Shown piece by piece: positions 20,275 to 30,901 of a stretch of 64,000 bases of DNA. The notes beneath the pieces were generated by a model. It searched no databases and was not told the DNA's origin. It saw only the letters and a list, made by a program, of their open reading frames with translations. Source of the stretch: Aspidapion aeneum (taxonomy: Eukaryota; Arthropoda; Insecta; Coleoptera; Brentidae). Made by a program: the position numbers and the translations under genes. The DNA lies in NCBI GenBank assembly GCA_963576565.1, contig OY755046.1, forward strand, positions 48,664,786 through 48,728,785. The letters are read 5' to 3'. Each line of letters opens with the position of its first letter. Position 1 is the first letter of the stretch.

Positions 20275-20901
20275 CAGTGAAACCTCTCCTTGCGAACGCC
20301 TCTATTAAGCGGACACTCCCTTTAAGCGGACACATTTGTTGGAACCAAGCTTTTGCCTATGTCTTCACATGTAAAATTCCCTCCTATAACCGGACACTCT
20401 AATAACCGGACGCGAACAATTTTTTTTGGTTAAAAAATTCTGAAACCTCCCTTAACCGGACGCGAACTTCTGACAACGGGACGGAGCGCTGCACGATATG
20501 GGAATAAATATTATGAAGTATGTTGGTAACAATGCACTCTGCAGCCGGGGAATTACCTCTTTCCGTTTTAATGCGGAACTAAATACTTCTGTCGTATTTA
20601 CAACATTATTTTATTCGGTGGGACTGCTGTGTTTATTTTTATTGATCAGTTGGGTAATATAATAGATCTCTTTGAAATGGCGCCTAGTAAAAAAACTTCT
20701 TAGTTGATGTGGAAAAATGGAACTTGTTAACGTTTCAGCAGGAAAGATCGCCGAAAAATTTAATATCGGAAAATCTTAAGCAGCGGAAATTGTTAATAAA
20801 TATATATCAAAATTTCGTAGTTCCCTCTCTTAAGCGGACACCTCCAATAAGCGGACAAAATCGACGGAACCGTGAGTGTCCGCTTATAGGAGGTTTCACT
20901 G
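20275..20901 (+). mobile_element. pogo/Tigger-like element relic
   Basis: Ends are CAGTGAAACCTCTCCTT and GGAGGTTTCACTG with TA on both sides (20273-20274, 20902-20903). Subterminal repeats AAGCGGACACTCCC, TTAAGCGGACAC and CTTAACCGGACGCGAAC recur inside both ends. Near 20720-20800 the plus strand reads NVSAGKIAEKFNIGKS, a stop, then AAEIVNKYI, a helix-turn-helix typical of pogo-like transposases. The rest of the transposase is missing (element 627 bp). TA duplications and CAGT termini fit the pogo branch of Tc1/mariner. Confidence 0.8.
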
Positions 20902-20903
20902 TA

Positions 20904-21465
20904 ATACGTATTATATGGAAACAATATGCATAACTGTTTTAAAGCAACCATTACATTTTTTCTTAAGGACCGCAAGGATCATGCATTGGTAATTACCGTG
21001 GGTATTGGAATATTATGTATATGTAAAAAATACATGTTTGACGACTGATATGGGAATGCAGAACTCGACTAACGCTCAACATCTATTACTAGAATCGCAT
21101 AAATGTTGTAAATCCTTATAGCATCCCTTGTGGATGTACTAAAGCGAACCGGAAATTCTTTAAATTTTGGTAACACCGCCCACATTGGTAAAAAAGTGAT
21201 CGAAATTCAGAAAGTCTATAATTTAATCCCCGCTGACAGTAACGAATTTATTACGTCTAGGAAACCGAGATTGGCGAGACGAAATTTTAAGAATTTTGAA
21301 CCCACAACCAAGTTCAAAAAACTTGAAAACTGACCTTTAAATCCTAAGAATTTCTGATTTTTTTTTGGCCTATGGCTAAATGAGTAACGTCGTATTCTAT
21401 GCCTACAATTTAGACGAACTAGTCTTTTCCATATGCAAATAATAAAAAAACACGGCACCAAATAT
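20904..21465. other. intergenic, no gene seen
   Basis: AT-rich. The open frame at 21130-21333 shows no domain, signal peptide or splice context. Confidence 0.4.
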
Positions 21466-21734
21466 TAGGGACTTATTGCAATAAAGCCAGGCAGTAATTG
21501 TGCCGGGCACTATACTGACAGTTTCGCATTATATGAACAGATTTTCTTTCAAAATTAGCCCTTTATGTATTATAAGAGCTGGAATTAATAGTGCCGCCAA
21601 TATTAATGAAAAATGAACGACTGGATTCTTAAATTCGGCTTTGGTATGTCAATTTTGAAAGATCAACTGTCAGTTTTCTATGGAGAATAGTGCCCAGCAC
21701 TATTACTGCCTGACTTTATTGCAATAAGTCCCTA
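21466..21734. mobile_element. MITE family TAGGGACTTATTGC, copy 1
   Basis: Ends are TAGGGACTTATTGCAATAAA and TTTATTGCAATAAGTCCCTA, extending imperfectly inward through CAGGCAGTAAT. Outer TA dinucleotides fit a Tc1/mariner-type target duplication. 269 bp, non-coding. Related copies lie at 44873 and 45580. Confidence 0.85.
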
Positions 21735-22576
21735 TTAAGATTAGCGAAAAAATTTTATATAAATTATAATGATTTTAAGTTGTAAAAGTATTCGCTATTT
21801 TTTTGCGCCATGTATTTTTTTATTACGTGTGTTTTTGACATGTTGTTTTTCTCTGAGCAAGGCCATCAAAAAAATGTAGGCCTCGACCGTGGCCTCGACC
21901 CTGAAAGAATCTTATTTTTACATTAGGTGTTCTGGGAGAATAGAGGTTTTTTAGCGATATTTTGAGAATAGCACAACAACAATGATTGTAAAAGATGTGG
22001 AAAGGAAATTATAAATTCAAAATGTATCATTTCTTATCCTAAATTTGACTGATTGACTTTGTCAAGTTGAGTTATGCCGGTTCTATATGTCAAACTATTT
22101 TTTGATTTTTTACAATAAAATTAATTTAAAAGTGAAAAATACCGAGTTATTAATTTTTATCATATACATCATAACAAAATTACACTACAAAAACAATATT
22201 TTTTTAAATTTAATTTGTCGAAAACCCACACATTTTGATGTTATTGCAGTGACGTGACCATAAAAAAAAATTAGGCCATGGCTTGTGACGTAACACATTC
22301 GCTTCTGCTTTAAATTTGATTTTTGTGTGAGCTAATGAAGCGGCTCTGAAAAATTGTGGATTACTATACATTTAAAAAAATTTGTTCTGCAAGAATATGG
22401 TAAAAATAATCTCAAAACCGGCTTTATTTAAAAAAAATATATATTCATGAACCGTCATTCCAACCTCAATATTTTAAAGACAATCAGCTGTGTCGTGACG
22501 TGACCATCAAATCAATAAAAACCTTCGATGTCACGTCAACAAAGTGGAGGATCGTTGCCCGTCCGTTTTGATAGCC
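21735..22576. other. intergenic, no gene seen
   Basis: AT-rich sequence. GTGACGTGACCATA-like phrases recur near 22249 and 22495, but no gene or bounded element was found. Confidence 0.4.
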
Positions 22577-22584
22577 CCGCTCAG

Positions 22585-22635
22585 TAAGGTCACTATATCA
22601 CGAAGTTCCTTCTACTTCGTGATATAGTGACCTTA
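22585..22635. mobile_element. 51-bp palindromic micro-element, copy 2
   Basis: Perfect 21-bp arms, TAAGGTCACTATATCACGAA plus G on the left and the exact complement on the right, around a 9-nt loop. Flanks are 8-bp repeats with one mismatch, CCGCTCAG (22577-22584) and CTGCTCAG (22636-22643). Same family as 439-503 and 26483-26531. Non-coding. Confidence 0.78.
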
Positions 22636-22643
22636 CTGCTCAG

Positions 22644-23597
22644 GGCTATAGATAAAGGATTTTTGCTTCGGTTTAGTCAGTTTTTCTCAGGGCTACTGAG
22701 TTGTGGATAGGTGGATGTTGTCGTTGTTTTGAGTGGTGGGGGACCTTACCCATGCAACTATTCACCTCGACTGTAAATGGGTTTATTGTACCCACATTTT
22801 TTACCTATTGAGTTTGACTAAAATAACCATTTTTAATTGTTCCATCTAGTTCATAGATAGACTTTGCGGACGTCAACAAAATTGATATAAGGATTAACCC
22901 TTTGGCTTAAGTCAACTGAATTAATTAAGAACCTCAATAAAATATGGTATATCCACCCAAAACCCCTGTTTAGACCTACAACCATTCTACAATTCAAAGC
23001 ACCTAGCCTAGATTGTCATAGAGCAAAGGAGCACCCCAATCCTTCAGAACCACCAAGTGAGTACTCTGCTGACTCCCAACAATCAAGCTGAAGGGACACT
23101 AAAATATGAGGAGCTAGTGAGTTTAGTTCGACCAGCACTCAACATTCCTCAGTCCCTTAGTCGCTACCAAGAACTTTACTCACCCTTTGCAGTCAGTGTG
23201 AGTGGGTAAACCATATTTTGTTTTCCTGCCTTTTTTATATTTCATTATTCTAGACTATTTCTTTGTTTTTACATTTAGTCTGGCTATTAATCCATTTAAT
23301 GATTTCTTTTACCCTTTTTTGTAGCCTAACGATACAAATTTTTTTCATCTCTATTTTTTTAGTGCCTGATACTTCATCCTAAATTGGAAGATAGTCTTTC
23401 TAGAGTCAGTATACTACTACATTCCGTTTCTCTCGTCCAGTTTTTATCATCCTTTTAATTTCATCACCATCTCATTTTGGTTGTGCCGTACTAATAAAGT
23501 TAAATAAGATACAAGTCCCCCCTCCGCCCTTTGAGGACGCGCCGAAAAATTATATTTGTACTTTTGGCATATAACGCTAACTTTACATTCCGCATTT
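22644..23597. other. intergenic, no gene seen
   Basis: No domain-bearing frame and no bounded repeat. Slightly less AT-rich near 22950-23220. Confidence 0.4.
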
Positions 23598-23674
23598 AGG
23601 GATAAAGGTGTCACTTATCATCCCGGGTCGAGCTACATTTTCGCGTCGGGATGAAAAGTGACACTTTTATCCCT
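23598..23674. repeat. 77-bp hairpin with 27-bp arms
   Basis: The left arm begins AGGGATAAAGGTGTCACTTA and ends CATCCC. The right arm begins GGGATG and ends CACTTTTATCCCT. The arms differ at two positions and enclose a 23-nt loop. The arm contains GTGTCACTT, loosely like the GGTCACT ends of the micro-elements, but overall similarity is insufficient to join the families. No target duplication was found. Confidence 0.7.
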
Positions 23675-24667
23675 TGGTACATAATATACTATTATTTTAA
23701 TCTTTGACAGTTAGGGTAACTATCATCAAATGTTGAGGTTTGGAGTCATATCTTTTACTGAGAACCTAAATTTGGCAAAAAAGCACTTCTAAGAAGCTTA
23801 AAAATTAAAAAAGAATTATTGAGACAGTACCTTTTCTTCTCCTAAATTTCTTGAGAAACTCTAAGTTGCAGCAAATTTCGCAGAAAAAAATATTTGCAAA
23901 TTAACAACTTTACCAGGCCCTGATATGAAGGATATGTTAACAATCTAAAGTGACAGAAGCATAGAAATAAATCCTAACAATGAAACAGGTAATGGATGAT
24001 CGCATTTCAGCAAAAGTGAAGAAACCCTTTCTTTGGTTTATAGAATAATAACAATCTAGTATTATGGACAAAAAAAGCGCATGTGAACAGTGGCAGAGTA
24101 AAAGATAAGGGTGCGTGTCGAATTGAAACAAGTACTCTCGAGAACTGCTCTTCATAGTTTTCTCACACATCGACTCATTTTAGAGAGTAACTGTCAGACG
24201 TCTTTCATCGGCTATTAGACAGAGCACGAGTAGAGAGCTGCTCGCTAGTAAACCGAGTCAATCGGTTTCGAATTACGAAAATGCTACAGCAAAAGCCTTG
24301 CAACAGATAAAAAGCCAATACCATGCGAGTTCAGTATCAAGCAGACTCAGAAGATCACAAATTCACGATAGAACTCTCAAATGGAAAAAGAGTTAAAAGT
24401 AAGTATTGAGAGAATTTTTTTTGCGATTAGTTTTGTGTGGACACGCACCCTAGGGAAGGCAACTCTGAAAAACCAAAGGAATCACATTTATTCCAATCCT
24501 GATAAAGCTGCGAGTGCGGTAGCCCAGTGTATTCGTACACCAGTGTTTTGTAGGAAAAATAGTACACGCTTGTTCTGTAAATTCTTCCTTGGGGGTTTAT
24601 TCTGTAAATGCTCCCCTGGGAGTAAATTTTCTCTTCTAATCACCGTTACCATTGGTCAGTTTATGAC
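23675..24667. other. intergenic, no gene seen
   Basis: No recognised gene. A 98-codon frame at 24381-24677 runs into the MITE at 24668 and has no domain, so it is treated as chance. Confidence 0.4.
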
Positions 24668-25068
24668 TTTAAACTGACGCGGAAGGGATCAATTTCAAGA
24701 GAACATTTGACATAACGTGATCTCCTGCTTTGCAATAGGAGAACTTTGAAGTCAGATTTATTATTGAAAATATTTACCAAAAATGTCAATACTATCAAAT
24801 TTATATCATATAACTGATATTGACCAATCGGAACCGTGAATTTAAAAGAACATTTACTTCCTAGGGAACATTTAAAGAATAAACCCGAAAGAGAATGTTC
24901 ACTTTAATCCAGGGTTACCAGTAGTCGATATCAGACATCCAACATTGTTTTGATAGTAATGACAGTATCTTTAATAGAAATCTTACTTATTAGTTCTCCT
25001 ATTGCAAAGCCAAAGAGCAGTTATGTCACTTGTTCTCTCCAAATTAATCTCTTTTACGTCAGTTTAAA
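24668..25068. mobile_element. 401-bp MITE with about 80-bp inverted ends
   Basis: Outer ends are TTTAAACTGACG and CGTCAGTTTAAA. Similarity continues inward for about 80 bp, including GACATAAC, GCTTTGCAATAGGAGAACT on the left against AGTTCTCCTATTGCAAAGC on the right. No coding capacity. A target duplication is not clear (GAC on the left, GTC on the right). Confidence 0.8.
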
Positions 25069-25147
25069 GTCAGATACTAGAAACTGAGTAATATTAACCG
25101 TCGCGCGTCTGATATAGGAAACATTCACTTCCAGGAACGTCTAGAAT

Positions 25148-25312
25148 GGGAACGTTCTTAAATTACGTAACGCAAAAATTCAGGATTTTTCACCACCCCT
25201 CCCCCCCCTCGTAACGCATTTTCAAGAAAAAATACATTAAAAAACATTGAGTGGAACGCAAGGCCAAACCCACACTCACCCCTAGAGCGTTACGTAATTT
25301 AAGGACAGGCCC
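25148..25312. mobile_element. MITE with ACGTAACGC ends, copy 1 (3-bp TSD)
   Basis: The left end reads GGGAACGTTCTTAAATTACG with TAACGC, the right end GCGTTACGTAATTTAAGGAC with AGGCCC. AAT flanks both sides. A sister copy at 49114-49275 has the same ends and internal CCCCCTCGTAACGCATTTT block but TTA flanks. Two different 3-bp duplications suggest PIF/Harbinger-type mobilisation. Confidence 0.8.
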
Positions 25313-26482
25313 AATAGACATCCATATAATCTGTTAGATCTGTGCCCTCTTAAATAAATATTTCAGGAACTGACGAGGGTAGATCTACTACGAATCCTTG
25401 CGAGAAATAAGAAGATGATAATCATTTTGATTCTGGGCATAAAGACATGGATGCTAATGAGCGGCTGGCTATAAATTAGATCATTTGACATAGTAGAGTT
25501 AGATGAAGGGTCGTAGAATAAATGATGAAGGTATGACATAAAGAACTAAAACTCTGACTTGGACTTGGAAGCTTAATTTCTGAAAAGACATACATAAAAT
25601 AATGCATGCTAAACAACAGGGATCTGTTGGCAATTAAGTGGTTTTGAATTTAAAAGAAAAGATAATAAAAGTCAAAAAGAAGGTAAGATACTATTAACAA
25701 GATTCTGGAGCCCTATTAAAAGTCCCATCATTCTCCAAATTAAAAAAGTTTAGGGAAATATAAGAGTACCATGATAAGAACACGTGTTTCTGGTCCTGGT
25801 CCGATAGACTATGAAGATCCTAATCTGAAACAGGCTTAATTCAGCAAAATGAGAAAAAGAAGAGGCATTTTTGTTTTTCGTAGCATTCAGACTGTGAAGA
25901 AGTGTTTTAAAAACATAATTAAATTTCGCTAACGTTTCAACTTTATTTTAAGTCTTCTTCAGAGCTACAAACAAAAAACCTACAACTTAACTAAACCCAA
26001 GGACACTTATCAGCTCTCTTAAGATGTCTTTTGTTTGAGATCATAAGACAGGCTTTCTAAGATGTTTCCCTCTAAGATATTTGCCCAATAGAACCTAAAA
26101 ATCTGGGTCCGACACTGGCTAAATTCATCTGCTACAAAAAGGACCAAAAATAAAAATTTAATGACAGGGTAAAAAATTATTAGTCCCATTGTCTTATGTT
26201 TGAAAATACTTGGAAGGAAAGGTATAAGAGAAAAGGGCCTAAATTATTCGGGCAAATTATCAAGAATCGGCATCATGACACAACATGAGGAAATCGTTGG
26301 TCCAATTTCTAACGAATTTTGTGAGTCAAATTTATATACAGGGTGATCAAATTTGTTAAGAGTTTTTAAATTAAATAGAATATATGGGTATTTAAGTCAC
26401 TCTAACTAAGACTAAAATGGTTGCTAAGAAGGTCAGAAAAAGACGTTGGACTGCTGATAGGTAATCTAACTGGACGCGCATA
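25313..26482. other. intergenic; possible Penelope-like scrap near 25925-25975
   Basis: No gene. CTAACGTTTCAACTTTATTT followed by TAAGTCTTCTTCAGAGC resembles a phrase common at the ends of arthropod Penelope-like retroelements. This is a resemblance from memory, and no GIY-YIG or RT sequence accompanies it. Confidence 0.3.
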
Positions 26483-26531
26483 TAGGGTCACTGTATCCTG
26501 GAGGCCTGGCATCCAGGATGCAGTGACCCTA
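26483..26531. mobile_element. 49-bp palindromic micro-element, copy 3
   Basis: TAGGGTCACTGTATCCTGGA on the left and TCCAGGATGCAGTGACCCTA on the right form arms with one mismatch around a 9-nt loop. Same ends as copies at 439 and 22585. No matching 8-bp flanks here (GCGCATA left, GTACAGG right), so this copy may have lost its duplication or been rearranged. Confidence 0.7.
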
Positions 26532-26636
26532 GTACAGGAGTCTAAAACAACTCTACCCGCCCAGCCAGTCTATAGGAAGTGCCACAATTCATCTAGACAC
26601 AATGTGAGAACTATACAAGGATGAGACAAGAAGTTT

Positions 26637-26902
26637 ACTATACCATAAGCCTTATTGGTCATTGCAAGGTGTGAAGCTGCTCCCTGGAAGTAAACAAAAT
26701 AAATACTTGTTACCTAAATCTTTATTGTTCCGCTGCTTAACCAAGCCGAGTTAAGCAAGCACAATTGTCAAGCACAGCTTGCACATTGGTCGTTCGAGCC
26801 TATCAGTCAGCCTACAAGAATATAAGTAACAAGTGTTTATTTTGTTTACTGCCAGGACGCAACCTCACACCCTGCAATGACCATTAGGGCTTATGGTACA
26901 GT
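26637..26902. mobile_element. 266-bp MITE with about 75-bp arms
   Basis: The left arm starts ACTATACCATAAGCCTTATT, continues GGTCATTGCAAGGTGTGA and ends near GTTAC. The right arm is the inverse, from GTAACAAGTG to CTTATGGTACAGT. Flanks read AAGTT on both sides if an outer T/A is included in the element. Non-coding. Confidence 0.75.
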
Positions 26903-28289
26903 AAAGTTAAATAGATATAGTAAAAACATCTATCAAGTTGAGTCTGTACGGACTGGTAGGTTCGAATGACAAATCCGGTTCGAAGGATCAATGTGCTTGA
27001 TCCGACTCGAGAATTGCAGTTCCGTAACTCGACTTGGTTAAGCAGCGGGATATACTAGACGTTGTAAAGGGAACAGAAAGGCCTCATGAGCTACCTGGAC
27101 ATTAAATGGTAGTGCAGAGAGTGTGCTAATCAAACAACAAAGGTTAAGGAATACTATAGATATATATCCACTAAGACGTAAATGGCTGTTGAATAAAATA
27201 TAAAAACCAACTTAGTAAATGAAAATTGTATCTTTACAACTCAGTAATTACGCAGTGTGGGTGGTTCGTTCTTTGTTTATTAAATAAACCCATTTTCAAA
27301 GGATTTCTTTCTTCAAATTTTACGTTTGATAGCATTAATGAAATTTTTATGAATAAAATTAATAAACCAATTAAAAAAAACAGCAGATTTGTACTCTAAT
27401 TCATTGATTGCCTTTTACAAGTAAAAAATAATAGGCAGTGGCAGTCTATCATTTTGCGTTGTTTTCAAGTAATATTACTACTTGTAGAGTAGTTCCTGAA
27501 TGTACCAATAATGCATTTTGTAATTAGTAGCTTGTTAATTTTCTAAATAATACTGAGTGATACCGATTTTGTTAACGCCCATCAGCCCTGGGAGATGTTA
27601 TAAATTGTCATAAAATGAAATGAATGTTACCCATAATTAAACCATCTCTATGTGAATCTTAAAAAAGCGTATGATAGATAAGGAAAAAACGTTTTGGATT
27701 TGAAATTTTACTGAATGATTTCCTTTACTACACGCCTGGATCCGTTATTGAAAAAACAATAAGCATTAAAAAACTAACTTCAGAAAAAATTCTGAAGTAA
27801 ATAGGAATAATTCTATATGCACATCCAAAAGGACGGTTAGACTCGGTTAGACTGTCTTTTATATTTTGCATATAGGGACATAGAGGGCGATAGTGATCGA
27901 ATGTCGTTACTAAATCTTAACCTCAATCTTTACCTAACCTAAATTCAAAACGTCAGTGCGATATATAGTTTTGTAGCTACATTGAATTTTTTAAGTTCAC
28001 AAAGCAGTCGAAAAATAGAATTAAACCAAGAACATTTTCGGGCTACAATTTTTTACAACTTTCGAAGGAAATTATCTCAGCAAGAATGCCTTGCCGAGTT
28101 GATTTCTGTTTTCGGTAATAAAGCACTACATCAGAGGCCCTATTCTTGACGGTCCGGAAGTCGAGTGAGCAGGGTGAGTGCAGCTATCCTCTTTCACAAT
28201 CACCTGGGTAAAGTAAGTAAGAAACTACTGACTGACGGGAACGGGATTCAAGAATACAGCACCAGTTGACAGTTTCTTGTTGGTATGGA
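26903..28289. other. intergenic, no gene seen
   Basis: Long AT-rich stretch with no domain-bearing frame, inverted repeat or tandem array that I could recognise. Confidence 0.4.
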
Positions 28290-29085
28290 GAATTCAAGCG
28301 TGAAAACATCGATGCTGTGGGCACGCTCATCACCGAAGATCGACATGTGACATATCGTGAGATTGAGGCTTCAATGGGGATTTCAAGGACCTAAATTCAA
28401 AAAATTTTGCATGAAGAATAGGGATAACAAAATTAGTTTCCCGCTGTATACCGCATTTTTTAACCGAAGAACAGAAAGAAGCTCAAAACTCTAGACCGCT
28501 TTGAGGCAGGAAGCTTGAAAAAGGTGTACAGCATTGTCAGTTGTAACTAATCGTGGATTGACTCAAATCAACCAGAAAATGAATATCAGTTGTCTGTTTG
28601 AGTGTTCCAAGATAAAGAAAAGGCAACAAAAGTTATCCGTTCTCAAAGTGTATCCAAAAAGATGGTCGCCACACTTGTCTCAAAAGCAGGACATCTAGCA
28701 ACAATTCCTCTGGAAGATCAAAGGACTGATACTGCCGATTAGTACATTTGTTTGCCGAAAGTCATCGCTGAGCTTCGAAAAACGAAACCCAAACGATGAA
28801 TCCTCCTCCACCAGCACAATGCAAGTTCGCACAAAGCAAAAAAAATAATTGAATTTTTAACTCAACAAAACGTCGAATTGTTGGTTGGTCCCGACCTAAG
28901 CCCAAACGATTTCTATACTTTTCCGAAAATCACAAATGGACTGCGTTGTTAAAGATTTCAGTCGCCAGAGGAAACAGACATTTTGAAAGTACCAACAAAT
29001 GAGGGGAATTACAGCTTTGACAACTGGTTGGGGCGCATGCAAAAGTGCATTCATTTTCATGGAAAATACTACGAGAAACAATAAA
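28290..29085 (+). pseudogene. mariner transposase relic (mauritiana-like), plus strand
   Basis: Starting with ENIDAVGTLITEDRHVTYRE and IEASMGISRT, the plus strand matches the helix-turn-helix of a mariner transposase. Later blocks are ATKVIRSQSVSKKMVATLVS, GHLATIPLEDQRTDTAD, ICLPKVIAELRKTKPKR, LLHQHNASSHKAKKIIEFL and GPDLSPNDFYTFPKI with the third catalytic Asp, ending in NWLGRMQKCIHFHGKYYEKQ-like sequence spread over frames. Many stops and frameshifts separate the blocks. At the second catalytic position the sequence reads HQHNASSH, with no Asp before NASSH. Terminal repeats were not identified. An old, dead copy. Confidence 0.85.
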
Positions 29086-29229
29086 GTCTTTAAAAGTTAT
29101 TTAGTTGTATATTAACAACTTAATAGACAACTCCACTTGGATAGTAGTAAAAAAAGTAAACACCGAACAAACCAAAAAATACAGGCACTTAGGCACCTCA
29201 GTAGTATACTGTATAAAATGGGTGGCGGA

Positions 29230-29480
29230 ACAAAGATCGAAAGACAAAAGATCGAAAGACAAAAGATCGAATACAAAAGATCGAAAAACAAAAGATTGAA
29301 AAGGCAAAAGATCGAAAATACAAAACATCGAAAAGCAAAAGATCGAAAGACAAAAAATCGAAAATGCAGAAGATCGAAAAACAAAAGGTCGAAAAACAAA
29401 AGGTCGAAAATACAAAAGATCGAAAGTACAAAAGATCGAAAGACAAAAGATCGAAGGGCAGAAGATCTAAAAACAAAATA
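29230..29480 (+). repeat. AAAGATCGAAAGAC tandem array, left arm
   Basis: About 17 units of roughly 15 bp. The core AAAGATCGAAA is nearly invariant; the linker varies (GACAA, TACAA, GGCAA, AACAA). Mirrored by the array at 29949-30232. Open frames across both arrays are products of the repeat period. Confidence 0.9.
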
Positions 29481-29657
29481 TCAGACATAAACAGTTTCGG
29501 CAAGGTCAGGTAAGGTAAAAATACCTAACCGTTAAATAAACCAATGGTTTGTCATACTTAACACAAATCATATAGTTCGATAAAAGGGCTTTTTCAATCA
29601 TATTTTTTCAAAAAAAAAACTTTCCTGATTTCTTTTCCGGGATCCTAGAGGGTGTGT

Positions 29658-29720
29658 AACCGAACCGAACCGAACCGAACCGAACCGAACCGAACCGAAC
29701 CGAACCGAACCGAACCGAAT
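29658..29720 (+). repeat. (GAACC)n pentanucleotide array in the loop of the foldback
   Basis: Twelve or so perfect pentamers (CGAAC phase). On the minus strand the unit is GGTTC, one base from the canonical insect telomere unit GGTTA. Related GGTTCGG phrases recur near 29736 and 29841. Confidence 0.9.
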
Positions 29721-29948
29721 CGAGAACCGAACTGGTTTGGTTATGTTCGGTTTTATACCCTGTAGGATCCCGGGAAACATATCAGGAAAGTTTTTTTTTG
29801 AAAAAATATGTTAGAAAGAGCCGCCCATAGTCCAACCGGTTCGGCTCGGTTCGGTTTAGTTACGCACCTTCTAGGATCCCGGAAAAAAAATCAGGAAAGC
29901 TTTTTTAAACTATGTAATAGCGATATTTTTAAATGCGCTTTTTTGATA

Positions 29949-30232
29949 CGCGCTATTTTGATCTTTTGTCTTTCGATCTTTTATACTTTCGATCTTCTGT
30001 CCTTTCGATCTGTTGTCTTTCGATCTTTTTTTTTTCGATCTTTTGTATTTTCGATCTTTTGCATTTTCGATCTTTTGTTTTTCGATCTTTTGTAGTGTCG
30101 ATCTTTTGTGTTTTCGATCTTTTGCCTTTTCGACCTGTTGTATTTCGATCTTTTGTCTTTTCGATCTTTTGTTTTTTGATTTTTTGTATTCGATCTTTTG
30201 TCTTTCGATCTTTTGTCTTTCGATCTTTGTTC
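29949..30232 (-). repeat. AAAGATCGAAAGAC tandem array, right arm (inverted)
   Basis: On the plus strand the unit reads CTTTCGATCTTTTGT. It is the inverse of the left array, with similar unit number and degenerate linkers. The outermost three units mirror the left arm exactly. Confidence 0.9.
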
Positions 30233-30249
30233 CGCCACCCGTATAAAAT

Positions 30250-30901
30250 GTAGGTACCGCTTCTGAAAAAATGGCGAAAATACTAAAGAGTGTGCAATTG
30301 CATTAATTACTGTTATTAAGAAGTTTTTAAAATAAAGGTCCCCGTGACGCCGTGTCCAAGCGATTAAAAAAAAACAAACTATTGTTTACTGTTAAATGAA
30401 TTCAGTTCAACCTACGGGTCCTTGCTGTATACTATATTGGGACTAAAATAAACGGTGGGCGGATTTATTTTACTACAAGAAACCAGAGTAAAAAAACTAT
30501 TATAAAAAAAACTGGTTAATAGAAAGCTTTTCGGTTTATGATAAAGAAATTATACAGTTTTCGCGATTCCTGTTTAAAATATAGCCTATAGCACCTTTGG
30601 GATCAGTGGGAATTTAACGATACCTTTTTTTGTCAAAATCGGTTCAGCCGTTTAGCCTCTAGCGCGACACATACATATTTAAATACATACATACATATCC
30701 CAAGCGAAAAACATTACCCTTCCTTACGCAGTGCTGCAGTTGGGTAAAAAGACTTAATACCTATTAGCTACAGTTAAGATCAATTCAATTAAAAAAACTA
30801 AAAAAGCTACCATGATTAAACAAAAACAAAAAAAAAGGAAAATTTTAAATTTATGGAAATTTTGAAACATTTTTCAAACTTGTAAAAAAATTTGAAGAAG
30901 A
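30250..30901. other. intergenic; LINE/SINE-tail-like phrase near 30640
   Basis: AAAATCGGTTCAGCCGTTTA followed by GCCTCTAGCGCGACACATACA and a (CATA)n tract near 30640-30700 resembles the 3' end of a retroelement. The same phrase occurs at 49833 and, inverted, near 50530 and 58510. Nothing else was found. Confidence 0.45.

Larger units (their letters stand above)
29220..30240. mobile_element. 1.02-kb foldback element with 9-bp target duplication
   Basis: Ends are GGGTGGCGGAACAAAGATCG and the exact complement CGATCTTTGTTCCGCCACCC. The flanking 9-bp direct repeat GTATAAAAT occurs at 29211-29219 and 30241-30249. Each arm is a 15-bp-type tandem array (AAAGATCGAAAGAC units at 29230-29480; the complement at 29949-30232). 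The centre holds a GAACC pentamer array and three copies of a GGATCC(C)GG plus TCAGGAAAG module, two in inverse orientation. Structure and 9-bp duplication match the foldback or MULE type. No transposase; non-autonomous. Confidence 0.85.

Noticed and set aside
29230..30232. CRISPR-like look of regularly spaced repeats
   Set aside because: Units are about 15 bp with 4-5-bp variable linkers, inverted between arms, in a eukaryotic genome with no cas genes.
29101..30253. Several overlapping 77-117-codon frames (Phe/Leu/Ser-rich or Lys/Arg-rich)
   Set aside because: Products of the 15-bp AAAGATCGAAAGAC arrays, whose period is a multiple of three; not genes.
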